Shown: piece after piece, positions 9,722-19,103 of the stretch
Numbering within the stretch: the stretch's first letter is position 1
How the letters are laid out: every line of letters starts with the position of its first letter
Assembly (NCBI GenBank): GCA_902591485.1
Contig: CACJAV010000006.1
Location: 1-64,000, forward strand
DNA: 64,000 nt
Reading direction: 5' to 3'
Origin: an uncultured Alphaproteobacteria bacterium
Lineage (GTDB): Bacteria; Pseudomonadota; Alphaproteobacteria; HIMB59; GCA-002718135
Program-made: the position numbers and the translations under genes
The notes under the pieces: generated by a model
The model's database searches: none
What the model was told of the DNA's origin: nothing
The model's input: the letters and a program-made list of their open reading frames with translations, nothing else

Positions 9722-11169
9722 AACAAATGAATTTTTTTTTAGAATTAATAGCCCCATTAGAAAATTACGATTTTTCAAACTTTTTGCACAATCTTGTTTT
9801 GGCACTTCCTGCATCTGTCTTAGCTGGAGTAATAATTTTCTTTCTTTTACTTGCATTTAAAAAACTTCATTCAATAGAATATCGCTTATACATATCTATA
9901 GCTTTTATTTTAGTAATTGCTGTAACATCCAGTCTGTACAATATAGGTGTTAAAACCGGCACTCTGTTGGCTGTATATACTGAATGGCTCCATTTAATAG
10001 TGAGGTGGACCCATATAATTTTCGGAGTTGCTTGGATAGGTACTTCTTTTTATTTTAACTGGCTAGATAGCAGACTAGAAAGGGATGATCCTGATTTTAA
10101 ACACTTAGATGGATATTTGTGGTCAGTTCATTCTGGAGGCTTTTACAGAATTGAAAAATTAAAGGGCCCACCAGAAAAATTACCTAAAACACTGCATTGG
10201 TTTAAGTGGGAAGCTTATGCAACTTGGATAAGTGGCTTTGTTTTATTGATATTAGTTTACTATTTTAATGCAAGCTCGATGATGTTAAAAAATGATGGAT
10301 TTGCTTTGACTCCTACTTTAGCAATTATAATTTCAATTTCATTACTAATAGGATCATGGTTTGTTTACGATTTTATTTGCAAAAATATAGAAGATAATAA
10401 ACAAGAATTGTTAGTTTCTATTGGTTTTGTCCTTTTTGTACTTTTAAGTTACTTTTTAACTGAAATATATGGCTCCAGAGCCGCTTATATTCATGTGGGC
10501 GCAATAATAGGAACTATCATGGCGGCAAATGTATTTAGGGTAATTATTCCAGCTCAAAAAAATTTAGTATCATCAGCTGAGAATAAACAAGCGCCAAATT
10601 TACAACTTTCAATAGATGCAAAAAATAGGTCAATTCATAATAACTATTTTACTCTTCCTGTTTTATTTATAATGATTAGTTCCCACTTCTCTTTTACGTA
10701 TGGGGCTGTAAATAATTGGCTAATACTAGTTGTATTATCTTTGGCAGGTATTCTAACACGCCATTATTTTAATTTACGGAATAAAAAACAATACAAAGTT
10801 TGGATACTTCCAAGTGCTGCTCTTATTATGTTTTTTTTAATGATATTTAGCAGTTTATCAATTTTTGATAGTGATAAAAAACAAATGTCTTCTTCTCTGC
10901 AGGTTGTAAGCTTTAATGAAGTTCAAAATATAATCAAATATAGATGTGGCACTTGTCATGCAAAAAATCCTACATTTGAAGGTATTGAAGTTGCTCCAAA
11001 AGGAGTAATTTATGACACTGCTAATGATATCATTAAAAACATTAAATTAATCAAGGCTCAAGCAATTGAATCTGAAATTATGCCACCTAATAATTTAACA
11101 GGAATAACAAATCAGGAAAGAGAAACTTTAAGAATTTGGATTGAGCAAGGCGCAAATACTAATAACTAA
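9718..11169 (+). CDS. puuD: Membrane urate oxidase PuuD (urate hydroxylase) with C-terminal cytochrome c domain
   Basis: N-terminal membrane domain (AYTEWLHLIVRWTHIIFGVAWIGTSFYFNWLDSRLE...DGYLWSVHSGGFYRIEK) and C-terminal CGTCH heme motif at 10945-10959; start TTG 9718 or ATG 9727. Confidence 0.93.
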   Translation: MKQMNFFLELIAPLENYDFSNFLHNLVLALPASVLAGVIIFFLLLAFKKLHSIEYRLYISIAFILVIAVTSSLYNIGVKTGTLLAVYTEWLHLIVRWTHIIFGVAWIGTSFYFNWLDSRLERDDPDFKHLDGYLWSVHSGGFYRIEKLKGPPEKLPKTLHWFKWEAYATWISGFVLLILVYYFNASSMMLKNDGFALTPTLAIIISISLLIGSWFVYDFICKNIEDNKQELLVSIGFVLFVLLSYFLTEIYGSRAAYIHVGAIIGTIMAANVFRVIIPAQKNLVSSAENKQAPNLQLSIDAKNRSIHNNYFTLPVLFIMISSHFSFTYGAVNNWLILVVLSLAGILTRHYFNLRNKKQYKVWILPSAALIMFFLMIFSSLSIFDSDKKQMSSSLQVVSFNEVQNIIKYRCGTCHAKNPTFEGIEVAPKGVIYDTANDIIKNIKLIKAQAIESEIMPPNNLTGITNQERETLRIWIEQGANTNN

Positions 11170-11776
11170 CTGGAATTGGATCTAATGATCTCCAAAGATA
11201 CCACGTTGCCATAGAAGAATATGGACTCCATCTCTTAAAAAGGGTTGACAAGAATTTATCGTTTACGGGCATATCTTTTTTGTAATGTTTACTTATAGCT
11301 TTTATAAAACCAAGATCTCCAGATGGAAAAATATTAGAACTTCCATGAGTGAATAACAAAAACATATCTACTGTCCAATTACCTATTCCCTTAATTTCGA
11401 TTAATTTATTTCTTATTTCTTGATCATCTATTTTATGCATTTGATTTACAAATTCTTTATTTATTAAAAAAAAATCAGCTATATTATTGATGTATAAAAT
11501 TTTTTGTTTAGAGAGACCACATTTTCTTAGGCTGGTTTTATTTGTATTTTTAATTGTTCTTGGAGTTATATTTCTTTTTAAAGCAAATAATTTCTTCTTC
11601 ATAGAATTTGCTGCAGAAACTGAAATTTGTTGTCCAATAATTGAATTAATAAGTGCTTGAAAGCTATTATTATTTAATTGCAGTGATTGATTAGGAAATT
11701 GGTCAATAATTTTCTTCAAAACTTTATCTTTGTTTGATAGATAAAACTTACCTTTGTTCCAATACTTAGGTTTCAT
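11159..11776 (-). CDS. DNA-3-methyladenine glycosylase II (HhH-GPD)
   Basis: INSIIGQQISVSAANSM...LIEIKGIGNWTVDMFLLF...FPSGDLGFIKAI; start taken at MKPKYWNKG (11776). Confidence 0.88.
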   Translation of the reverse strand: MKPKYWNKGKFYLSNKDKVLKKIIDQFPNQSLQLNNNSFQALINSIIGQQISVSAANSMKKKLFALKRNITPRTIKNTNKTSLRKCGLSKQKILYINNIADFFLINKEFVNQMHKIDDQEIRNKLIEIKGIGNWTVDMFLLFTHGSSNIFPSGDLGFIKAISKHYKKDMPVNDKFLSTLFKRWSPYSSMATWYLWRSLDPIPVSY

Positions 11777-11779
11777 AAT

Positions 11780-11968
11780 ATGAGTTATTATAATCAATTT
11801 AAAAAAATAATATCTTACTTAAATTATATTTTTGGAATTTATTTGTGGGTTTTGATTATTTATGCCTTTCTTAGATGGACTGGACTTATAAAAAGAGTAT
11901 TTATGCAAGAACATTTATTGGGCGAGTACTTGTCTTTACCAATTAAATTTATTTTAAGTATCTTTTAA
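11780..11968 (+). CDS. Small hypothetical membrane protein (62 aa)
   Basis: ORF with hydrophobic segment YLNYIFGIYLWVLIIYAFLRW, between alkA-like gene and EamA gene. Confidence 0.4.
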   Translation: MSYYNQFKKIISYLNYIFGIYLWVLIIYAFLRWTGLIKRVFMQEHLLGEYLSLPIKFILSIF

Positions 11969-11978
11969 ATTTTTTAAA

Positions 11979-12872
11979 ATGCTGATTTATTATTTTATTG
12001 CAACAATGGCTGCACTTTGTTGGGCAGTAGCCTCACTTATTTCTGCTGATGTTACAAGAAAAATTGGAGGGCTTGCATTCAATAGACTGAGATTATTTTT
12101 TGTATCTATAATGTTAATTGGATACACATTTTACTTAGATACATGGAATACTATAAACCAGGAATTTTTATTTACAATTTTATTTTCTGGAATAATAGGA
12201 ATTTTTCTTGGAGATACTTTATTATTCATAGCGCTTCAAAAAATTGGTCCAAGAAGAAATAATATTTTATTCTCTTTAGCAGCTCCTTTTACAGTGATAT
12301 TAAATATTATTTTTTTAAATGAAATAATGTCAACCATTAATCTTATCGGTTGTATTATTGTTTTTTTTGGTGTTGTCGTTGCTATAGCTTATGGAAATAG
12401 TAAAGATAAAAATCATAGATGGGAAATCGTTGAAGGAAACATATATTTTGGTGTATCCCTTGGAATAGGTGCTGCGTTATGCCAAGCCATAGGTCTAATA
12501 ATGATGAAACCTATTCTTACTATGGGTGCAGATCCAATTGCTTCTGCAGCTCTAAGAACAGCAATTTCTTTTGTCTTTTTGGCATTTACTTTTTTTCTAA
12601 ATTATAAAATATTTAATACTAAAACAAATTTAAGTGTTAAAATTGTGGGTCAATCTATTATAAGTGGTTTTTTAGGTATGGCTCTGGGAATGAGTCTTTT
12701 ATTAATTGCGCTCAAATATGCTGATGCAGGTATAGTTGCAACTTTATCATCTACAAGTCCAATCATGATTTTGTTTCTGATCTGGTTACTGACTAAAAAA
12801 ATTCCCACTATTGGAGCATGGGTAGGTACAGTGTTAGCAATTATCGGATCTGGATTAATTTTTATCTACTAA
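11979..12872 (+). CDS. EamA/DMT-family transporter
   Basis: About 10 TM segments, internal duplication typical of DMT superfamily. Confidence 0.88.
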   Translation: MLIYYFIATMAALCWAVASLISADVTRKIGGLAFNRLRLFFVSIMLIGYTFYLDTWNTINQEFLFTILFSGIIGIFLGDTLLFIALQKIGPRRNNILFSLAAPFTVILNIIFLNEIMSTINLIGCIIVFFGVVVAIAYGNSKDKNHRWEIVEGNIYFGVSLGIGAALCQAIGLIMMKPILTMGADPIASAALRTAISFVFLAFTFFLNYKIFNTKTNLSVKIVGQSIISGFLGMALGMSLLLIALKYADAGIVATLSSTSPIMILFLIWLLTKKIPTIGAWVGTVLAIIGSGLIFIY

Positions 12873-14630
12873 CTTTAGACCTAATTCTTCTAATCTTTCT
12901 TTATCAACTGTCGCTGGTGCATTCATCAAAAGATCCATTGCCTGTTGATTCATAGGGAATGCTATAACTTCTCTAATATTAGGTTCATTAGCTAGAAGCA
13001 TTACAATCCTGTCAATGCCTGGCGCACTACCACCATGAGGAGGTGGTCCAAATTTCATTGCGTTCAACATGCCTGAAAATTTGCTTTCTAATTCTTCTTT
13101 ATTGTATCCTGCTATTTCAAATGCTTTGTACATAATATCAAGTCTATGATTTCGAATAGCACCTGAAGATAGCTCTACTCCATTACAAACTATATCATAT
13201 TGATAAGCTTTGATATCTAATGGATCTTTATTTAGAAGTGAGTCCATCTCACCTTGAGGCATAGAAAAAGGATTATGACTAAATTCAATCTTATTAGTCT
13301 TTTCATCAATTTCATACATTGGGAAATCTACTATCCAACAAAATTCAAATGCGTTTTTATTGAGTAAATTCAAATCTAAACACAATTTATCTCTTACTTT
13401 GCCAGCAAATAATTGAGCATCTTTTTGATTATCACAAACAAAGAAAATAGACTCATTATCTTTTAATTTAAGTTGTTTTAGTCTTTCATTATCTAAATTT
13501 TTTGCAATAGGTCCTTTATGTTCATCATCAGCATAGCTAATATATCCAAGTCCAGCAGCACCCTCTTCTCTTGCCCAGTTATTTAATTTATCAAAAAAAC
13601 TTCTTGGTTTATCAGCTGTATTACTTACAACAATGCCTTTGACTTTATATTTTTTTTCAATCAAGTTACTGAATATTTTAAAGTCTGACCCTTGAAATAC
13701 ATCTGTACAATCTTTTATTAATAATGGATTTCTCAAATCTGGCTTATCAGTTCCATATAATTCAAGAGCTTCATCATAAGCTATTCTTTTGAAAGGATAA
13801 CTACTTACGGTTACTATTTCATCAGTATGATAGTTTTTATTTTCATCAAAAACTTCATATAAAACTGGTTCTATTGCATTAAATACATCATCTTGAGTAA
13901 CAAAACTCATTTCAAAGTCCAATTGATAAAATTCTCCAGGGGATCTATCTGCTCTACTATCTTCATCTCTAAAACAAGGGGCAATTTGAAAATATTTATC
14001 AAAACCTGCCATCATCAATAATTGTTTGAATTGTTGAGGAGCTTGAGGCAATGCATAAAATTGACCATGATGCATTCTAGATGGAACCAAGTAATCTCTT
14101 GCTCCTTCTGGAGATGTGGAAGTTAAAATTGGTGTCTGAAACTCAGTAAAACCTGAGGAAGTCATTTTTTCCCTAATTGAAGAAATTATTTTACTTCTTA
14201 ATAATATGTTTTTGTGAAGTTTATTTCTTCTTAAATCAAGAAAACGATTTTTAAGTCTTACCTCTTCTCCATATTCAATATCTGAATTAACTGGTAATGG
14301 CAAAACTTCAGACTCAGATAAAAGTTTATAATTGTCGATTATCACCTCTATTTCACCCGTAGATATACTTTTATTAACAGTCTCTTTGGATCTTTTTACA
14401 ACACTACCAATTACTGTAATTACACTTTCATTACTTAATTTTGATATTTCACTAAATAAATTGTGTTGTGCATCTACGACACATTGAGTGATTCCATAAT
14501 TATCTCTTAGATCGATAAAAATTAAGTTGCCATGATCTCTTATAGTATCAATCCATCCACTTAATTTAACTTCCTGATCAAGATTAGAGATATTAAGTTC
14601 TGAGCAGTAATGAGTTCTGTATTCGTTCAT
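12855..14630 (-). CDS. aspS: Aspartyl-tRNA synthetase
   Basis: Class II aa[61 protein letters not shown]. Confidence 0.97.
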   Translation of the reverse strand: MNEYRTHYCSELNISNLDQEVKLSGWIDTIRDHGNLIFIDLRDNYGITQCVVDAQHNLFSEISKLSNESVITVIGSVVKRSKETVNKSISTGEIEVIIDNYKLLSESEVLPLPVNSDIEYGEEVRLKNRFLDLRRNKLHKNILLRSKIISSIREKMTSSGFTEFQTPILTSTSPEGARDYLVPSRMHHGQFYALPQAPQQFKQLLMMAGFDKYFQIAPCFRDEDSRADRSPGEFYQLDFEMSFVTQDDVFNAIEPVLYEVFDENKNYHTDEIVTVSSYPFKRIAYDEALELYGTDKPDLRNPLLIKDCTDVFQGSDFKIFSNLIEKKYKVKGIVVSNTADKPRSFFDKLNNWAREEGAAGLGYISYADDEHKGPIAKNLDNERLKQLKLKDNESIFFVCDNQKDAQLFAGKVRDKLCLDLNLLNKNAFEFCWIVDFPMYEIDEKTNKIEFSHNPFSMPQGEMDSLLNKDPLDIKAYQYDIVCNGVELSSGAIRNHRLDIMYKAFEIAGYNKEELESKFSGMLNAMKFGPPPHGGSAPGIDRIVMLLANEPNIREVIAFPMNQQAMDLLMNAPATVDKERLEELGLKLVDKN

Positions 14631-14642
14631 TTTTTTTGGTCT

Positions 14643-15293
14643 TTATAGTATTTCTTTAATCAATGGTATTGTTAATTGGCGTTTTTTTTCTAATGATAAC
14701 TTATCAAGTTTATCAACTAAGTTGTAAATACTTTCATAAGATCTCTCAACTCTTTTGACAAGAAATTCAAATATTTCAGGATTTTTAATAATAAATTGCT
14801 TTTCAAGTAAAAGTTTGGTCAAAATAATTTTAATCATTTCATCATCAGGATTGGAAATTGAAACATGATAAAAAGTTTTAAGTCTTGACTTTAAATCTTT
14901 TAATTTAAAATTATGATCATTTACACTTAAATTAGAAGTGATTAAAACTTTTAAATTTTCTTGTTTACAATGATTTATCATATGAAAAATATCTTCCTCT
15001 ACTATATTTTTGAATAAATTATCAATTGCAACATTTTTTTTTGTATCAATAATTTCGCACAAATTATAATCATATAATATTGCATTGTTATTTTTTTTCC
15101 AAATATTTACTAAATGTGATTTGCCAGATTTATTTGGAGCATTTAAAAAAATATTTTTTATTGATTTATTTTTGATAATGATATCATATGTTTCTTGATT
15201 TGTACTGTTTACAAAAAAATTTGTAGAGTCTCTAATTTCTTTTAAATTGTAATTAAAAAAATTTTGTTTTGTCATAAAATTTTTATATTGCAT
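14643..15293 (-). CDS. hda: DnaA-related regulatory inactivation protein (Hda/HdaA-like)
   Basis: Short AAA+ protein with Walker A-like APNKSGKSHLVNIW and DnaA-like domain organisation; adjacent DUF2066-like gene. Confidence 0.75.
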   Translation of the reverse strand: MQYKNFMTKQNFFNYNLKEIRDSTNFFVNSTNQETYDIIIKNKSIKNIFLNAPNKSGKSHLVNIWKKNNNAILYDYNLCEIIDTKKNVAIDNLFKNIVEEDIFHMINHCKQENLKVLITSNLSVNDHNFKLKDLKSRLKTFYHVSISNPDDEMIKIILTKLLLEKQFIIKNPEIFEFLVKRVERSYESIYNLVDKLDKLSLEKKRQLTIPLIKEIL

Positions 15294-16300
15294 GAATTAT
15301 CTAAAAGACTGATTTGAATTTTATCTTTTTTTAGTGATTTGACTAAAATATCAAATTTACCAAAGTAAACCAATTTATAATTACTGTTATTATAAGATAT
15401 TTCATTAGGTTCAATTCTATTAATCATCTTGTTTTTATTAATAATATCTTTAATAGCTTTAAGTTCTGATAAGTTTATTGTTTTAATTTTACAATTAAGA
15501 TTGTTAATAAGTGATGGGTTAACGTTATTCTTGTTTTTCCAATAATCCAAAGCTTTATTATGCAAGCTATTAAAAAAAAACTCATAATCAATTATTTTAT
15601 AAGAAACATCATCTAATTTTTTAAAATTATTGAATTCATTAACATAAGAATATATTTTTGTTTTGTTTGATTCAGAAACTGAGTGGATTAGAATAATATT
15701 TGTATTTTTATATTTATTAATTAGTTCATCATAATGTTTGATTTTTTTTAAAAAAAAGTCTTCTTTATTGATAATAAATCTATCGTTGATATCTAAGTTA
15801 GGAAGTTGAAAGTATTTATATTTAAATTTATTATCTGATAAAAATCTATAAAATCTATTATCTTTAGATAAAATTTTTTCAGAGAATAGTTTTTGATCAA
15901 ATATAATTAACAAATATTCTTCAGGTTCATAAGAAATAAAATTGATTTTATGATTTATTAAAAAATCAATAATTTTTGAATTATCGTAATTAACTTTTAT
16001 TTTTGCAGTATAAGTATTGTTATTTATTTTTTCCTCATAGATATCTATACTAAATACAAATTTATTAATAAATTCGATATCAATAATTTTATTTAATTTA
16101 TTGTATTCATCATTTGTAATGAATGAAATAATGATTTTATTAAAACTATCATATTTAATTTCATCAATTATCTCTTGTTTTTTTTCTTTTATATTCTTAG
16201 AATAAAATTCAATCTTATATTCTCTTGAGTTTAATAATTCTTTTGATGAAACTGGATCAATAAAAAACAATATAACAATTAAATAAACAACAAATTTCAT
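15272..16300 (-). CDS. DUF2066-like secreted hypothetical protein
   Basis: N-terminal signal-like sequence; position upstream of hda as in other proteobacteria; very divergent. Confidence 0.5.
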   Translation of the reverse strand: MKFVVYLIVILFFIDPVSSKELLNSREYKIEFYSKNIKEKKQEIIDEIKYDSFNKIIISFITNDEYNKLNKIIDIEFINKFVFSIDIYEEKINNNTYTAKIKVNYDNSKIIDFLINHKINFISYEPEEYLLIIFDQKLFSEKILSKDNRFYRFLSDNKFKYKYFQLPNLDINDRFIINKEDFFLKKIKHYDELINKYKNTNIILIHSVSESNKTKIYSYVNEFNNFKKLDDVSYKIIDYEFFFNSLHNKALDYWKNKNNVNPSLINNLNCKIKTINLSELKAIKDIINKNKMINRIEPNEISYNNSNYKLVYFGKFDILVKSLKKDKIQISLLDNSCNIKIL

Positions 16301-16345
16301 AAAATTTTATCTTGTAATTCAATCAAATAGATTTTAAATAAAATT

Positions 16346-16471
16346 ATGGATTACAGTAAAGATAATATAGTCAAAGATAAGGCAAAAACTTGGAAATCAT
16401 TCAATAAATTAACTATTTATACAATAGTATTTGTTTTAATTATCCTTGTTATAATTTTTAGTCTTTTTTAG
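16346..16471 (+). CDS. Small aa3-type cytochrome c oxidase subunit IV-like protein (41 aa)
   Basis: Own translation: MDYSKDNIVKDKAKTWKSFNKLTIYTIVFVLIILVIIFSLF*; soluble N-terminus with a single C-terminal TM, as in the bacterial aa3 oxidase subunit IV family. Below the 60-aa cutoff of the ORF track. Confidence 0.62.
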   Translation: MDYSKDNIVKDKAKTWKSFNKLTIYTIVFVLIILVIIFSLF

Positions 16472-16472
16472 T

Positions 16473-16889
16473 TTATCCAACAATTTCTTTTTCATCAAAA
16501 AAAAACTCAATTTCCTTACTTGCATTTTCATCGGAGTCAGAACCATGAACTGAATTTTCTTGAACATTCAATGCAAAAAGTTTTCTTATAGTGCCTTCAT
16601 CAGCATTTTCTGGATTTGTAGCTCCCATTACCTCTCTATATTTTTTTACCGCGTTTTTTCCCTGCAAAACTTGAACTACTACTGGTTCTGAAGTCATATA
16701 TTCAATTAAATCTGAAAAAAAAGATTTGTCACTATGAATCTCATAAAACTTCTCGGCTTGATCTTTGCTCAACTTTATTCTTTTCTGAGCTATAATTCTT
16801 AAACCACTTTTTTCGATAAAACTGTTGATTGAACCAGTTAAATTTCTTTTTGTAGCATCAGGTTTAATTATTGAAAATGTTTGGTCCAT
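16473..16889 (-). CDS. ndk: Nucleoside diphosphate kinase
   Basis: [42 protein letters not shown]. Confidence 0.98.
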   Translation of the reverse strand: MDQTFSIIKPDATKRNLTGSINSFIEKSGLRIIAQKRIKLSKDQAEKFYEIHSDKSFFSDLIEYMTSEPVVVQVLQGKNAVKKYREVMGATNPENADEGTIRKLFALNVQENSVHGSDSDENASKEIEFFFDEKEIVG

Positions 16890-17008
16890 AAAAACTCCAT
16901 TGTGTATAAAATAAAAAAAAAATTAGTATATATTTATTACAATTTGTCTACATTTTGATGAAAATACTCTAAAACATATAATGTCTAATTTTAATACTTT
17001 ATTATTAA

Positions 17009-18031
17009 ATGAATAAAATAAATTTTTACATATTAAATGAATTATTTAAAGGCTTTTTGCTAATTTTATTTATTTTTTTATCTATTGCTTGGTTACTCCA
17101 ATTTACAAGATTGATGTCAATTTCTAATTTATTACAAATTGATACACTTTCAATTTTAGAGTTATCAATGTATTTAATACCAAATTTATTTACAGTTATT
17201 CTCCCATTTATAATAATCATAGGTTTATCAATTACTTTTATAAAGTTATTTAAAGATAGGGAAATTATTACGATATACACTTTAGGACTAGATACAGCCG
17301 TAATAATAAAACCATTATTATTTTTTTCAGCTGTTATTATATTTGTAAGTACATTTTTTAATTTCTATGTATCTCCAAACGTATATGAGAAATTTAAATC
17401 TAATGAATATGAATTGAGAAATTCAATAAATTTTGAAAAAATCATATTTTCAAATTTTATGGAATTAAATAAAAATACAATAATAGATTTTAAAAAAGAA
17501 AATAATCAATTTAAGGATATATTTATTAATTATAAAGACGATAATGAAAATATTATATTTGCTAAAAGTGGCTCTATAAAAAAAGATGAGTCAAAATATT
17601 TGTTTAGTCTAACAAATGGATTTAAGTTAACGATATTAAAAAATGAAAACATTGAAAAACTAGAATTTGAACGATACAATATAGAATTCAAAGATCAAGA
17701 ATACAATGAGTATAATAATTTTGATAAAAATACTTCGAATTTTCTTGAAGATATAAAGGATAAGGATTATTTAAATTTATCATATAAATTTTATGATAGT
17801 TTTATTTTTATTATTATCTTTTATTTTTTTTATTTTTATAACATCAAGAAATACAAGTTTGATATAAAAAATATTGTTTTTTTCATTTTGACATCCACTA
17901 TCATACTTTTGTTGAATCAAATAATGAAGAATATAAATTCATCAGTTGTATTTTATCTGATTTTTACAACCATTTATTTAAGCTTTTTTTTTACAATTTT
18001 TTATTACATTCAATTAAAATCTAGTGAGTAA
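17009..18031 (+). CDS. lptF: LPS export ABC transporter permease LptF
   Basis: YjgP/YjgQ-like membrane protein (FTRLMSISNLL, FIIIIGLSITFIKLFKDREI); adjacent paralogue and lptD. Confidence 0.88.
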   Translation: MNKINFYILNELFKGFLLILFIFLSIAWLLQFTRLMSISNLLQIDTLSILELSMYLIPNLFTVILPFIIIIGLSITFIKLFKDREIITIYTLGLDTAVIIKPLLFFSAVIIFVSTFFNFYVSPNVYEKFKSNEYELRNSINFEKIIFSNFMELNKNTIIDFKKENNQFKDIFINYKDDNENIIFAKSGSIKKDESKYLFSLTNGFKLTILKNENIEKLEFERYNIEFKDQEYNEYNNFDKNTSNFLEDIKDKDYLNLSYKFYDSFIFIIIFYFFYFYNIKKYKFDIKNIVFFILTSTIILLLNQIMKNINSSVVFYLIFTTIYLSFFFTIFYYIQLKSSE

Positions 18032-19103
18032 GATTAATTTATATATTTTTAAAATTACTAATAAATATTTGTTAATAAATTTATTAATTATACTTGGTTT
18101 AGTGTCATTTATTAATTTAATTGATATTTCAAGAAATCTTACTAATGAAAATCAAAAAATTATAAATTATTTTTTGTTAAGTTTATTTAAAATACCATCG
18201 GTAATAAATGATATTCTGCCATTCGTTATTATTATATCAATATCATTTTTATTTAGGTATTTAATTAACAATAATGAATTAACTTCTATGAGAAATATTG
18301 GGTATTCAATATTTGATATCTTTTTACCTGTTGGAATATATATTTTTTTATTTGGATTGTTTAACCTATTTTTATTAAATCCTGTTTCTGCAAATTTTGA
18401 AAAAAAATATCAAGAAATACTTAATAAAAAAAACTTAGATTTGTATTCTATCAAGATTTCTTCTGATATTATGAGAATAAAAAATATCCAAGACAAATTA
18501 GGTTTAAATTATATAGAATTCAACAAAATTGATGTAAATAACATGATTGCAAATGATATTACAATATTAAAGTTAGATGGATCTCAATACCAGTTAATAA
18601 AAGCTAAAGATGGAAAGATATACAATAAAAAATTATTTTTAAATAATGTTAAAATATTTGATATTAATAAAAACGATTATAAAGAAAAAAGTAAAATTAT
18701 ATTAAATTTAAATTTTTCTAAAGATAATATAATCAATTCAATAATAAATTTTAAAAATGTTCCCTTTTATAATTATTTTAGTCATGCAAAAACACTACAA
18801 AAATTTAATTTATATTCTGAAGAAATAAGTCTATATTATTTTTCGCAGATTTTAAACCCACTTTTCCTTGTAATGCTTGGTTTTATTGTTTTAGGATTTT
18901 CAGCAAAATTTAAGAGAAACGAAAATTTTTTTAAAATTCTATTTATTGCAATATTGATTGGATTTATGATTTTTTTCTTGAGAGAAATTATTTATAAAAT
19001 AACATTATCTTATAAAATTAACTTCCTATTATCATATTTTATAATATTTATGATACCATTTCTTATAGGTTTATATAAAGTGCTTCAAATAGAAAATGAT
19101 TAG
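18024..19103 (+). CDS. lptG: LPS export ABC transporter permease LptG
   Basis: YjgQ-like, GTG start overlapping lptF by 8 nt; NELTSMRNIGYSIFDI. Confidence 0.86.
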   Translation: MSKINLYIFKITNKYLLINLLIILGLVSFINLIDISRNLTNENQKIINYFLLSLFKIPSVINDILPFVIIISISFLFRYLINNNELTSMRNIGYSIFDIFLPVGIYIFLFGLFNLFLLNPVSANFEKKYQEILNKKNLDLYSIKISSDIMRIKNIQDKLGLNYIEFNKIDVNNMIANDITILKLDGSQYQLIKAKDGKIYNKKLFLNNVKIFDINKNDYKEKSKIILNLNFSKDNIINSIINFKNVPFYNYFSHAKTLQKFNLYSEEISLYYFSQILNPLFLVMLGFIVLGFSAKFKRNENFFKILFIAILIGFMIFFLREIIYKITLSYKINFLLSYFIIFMIPFLIGLYKVLQIEND

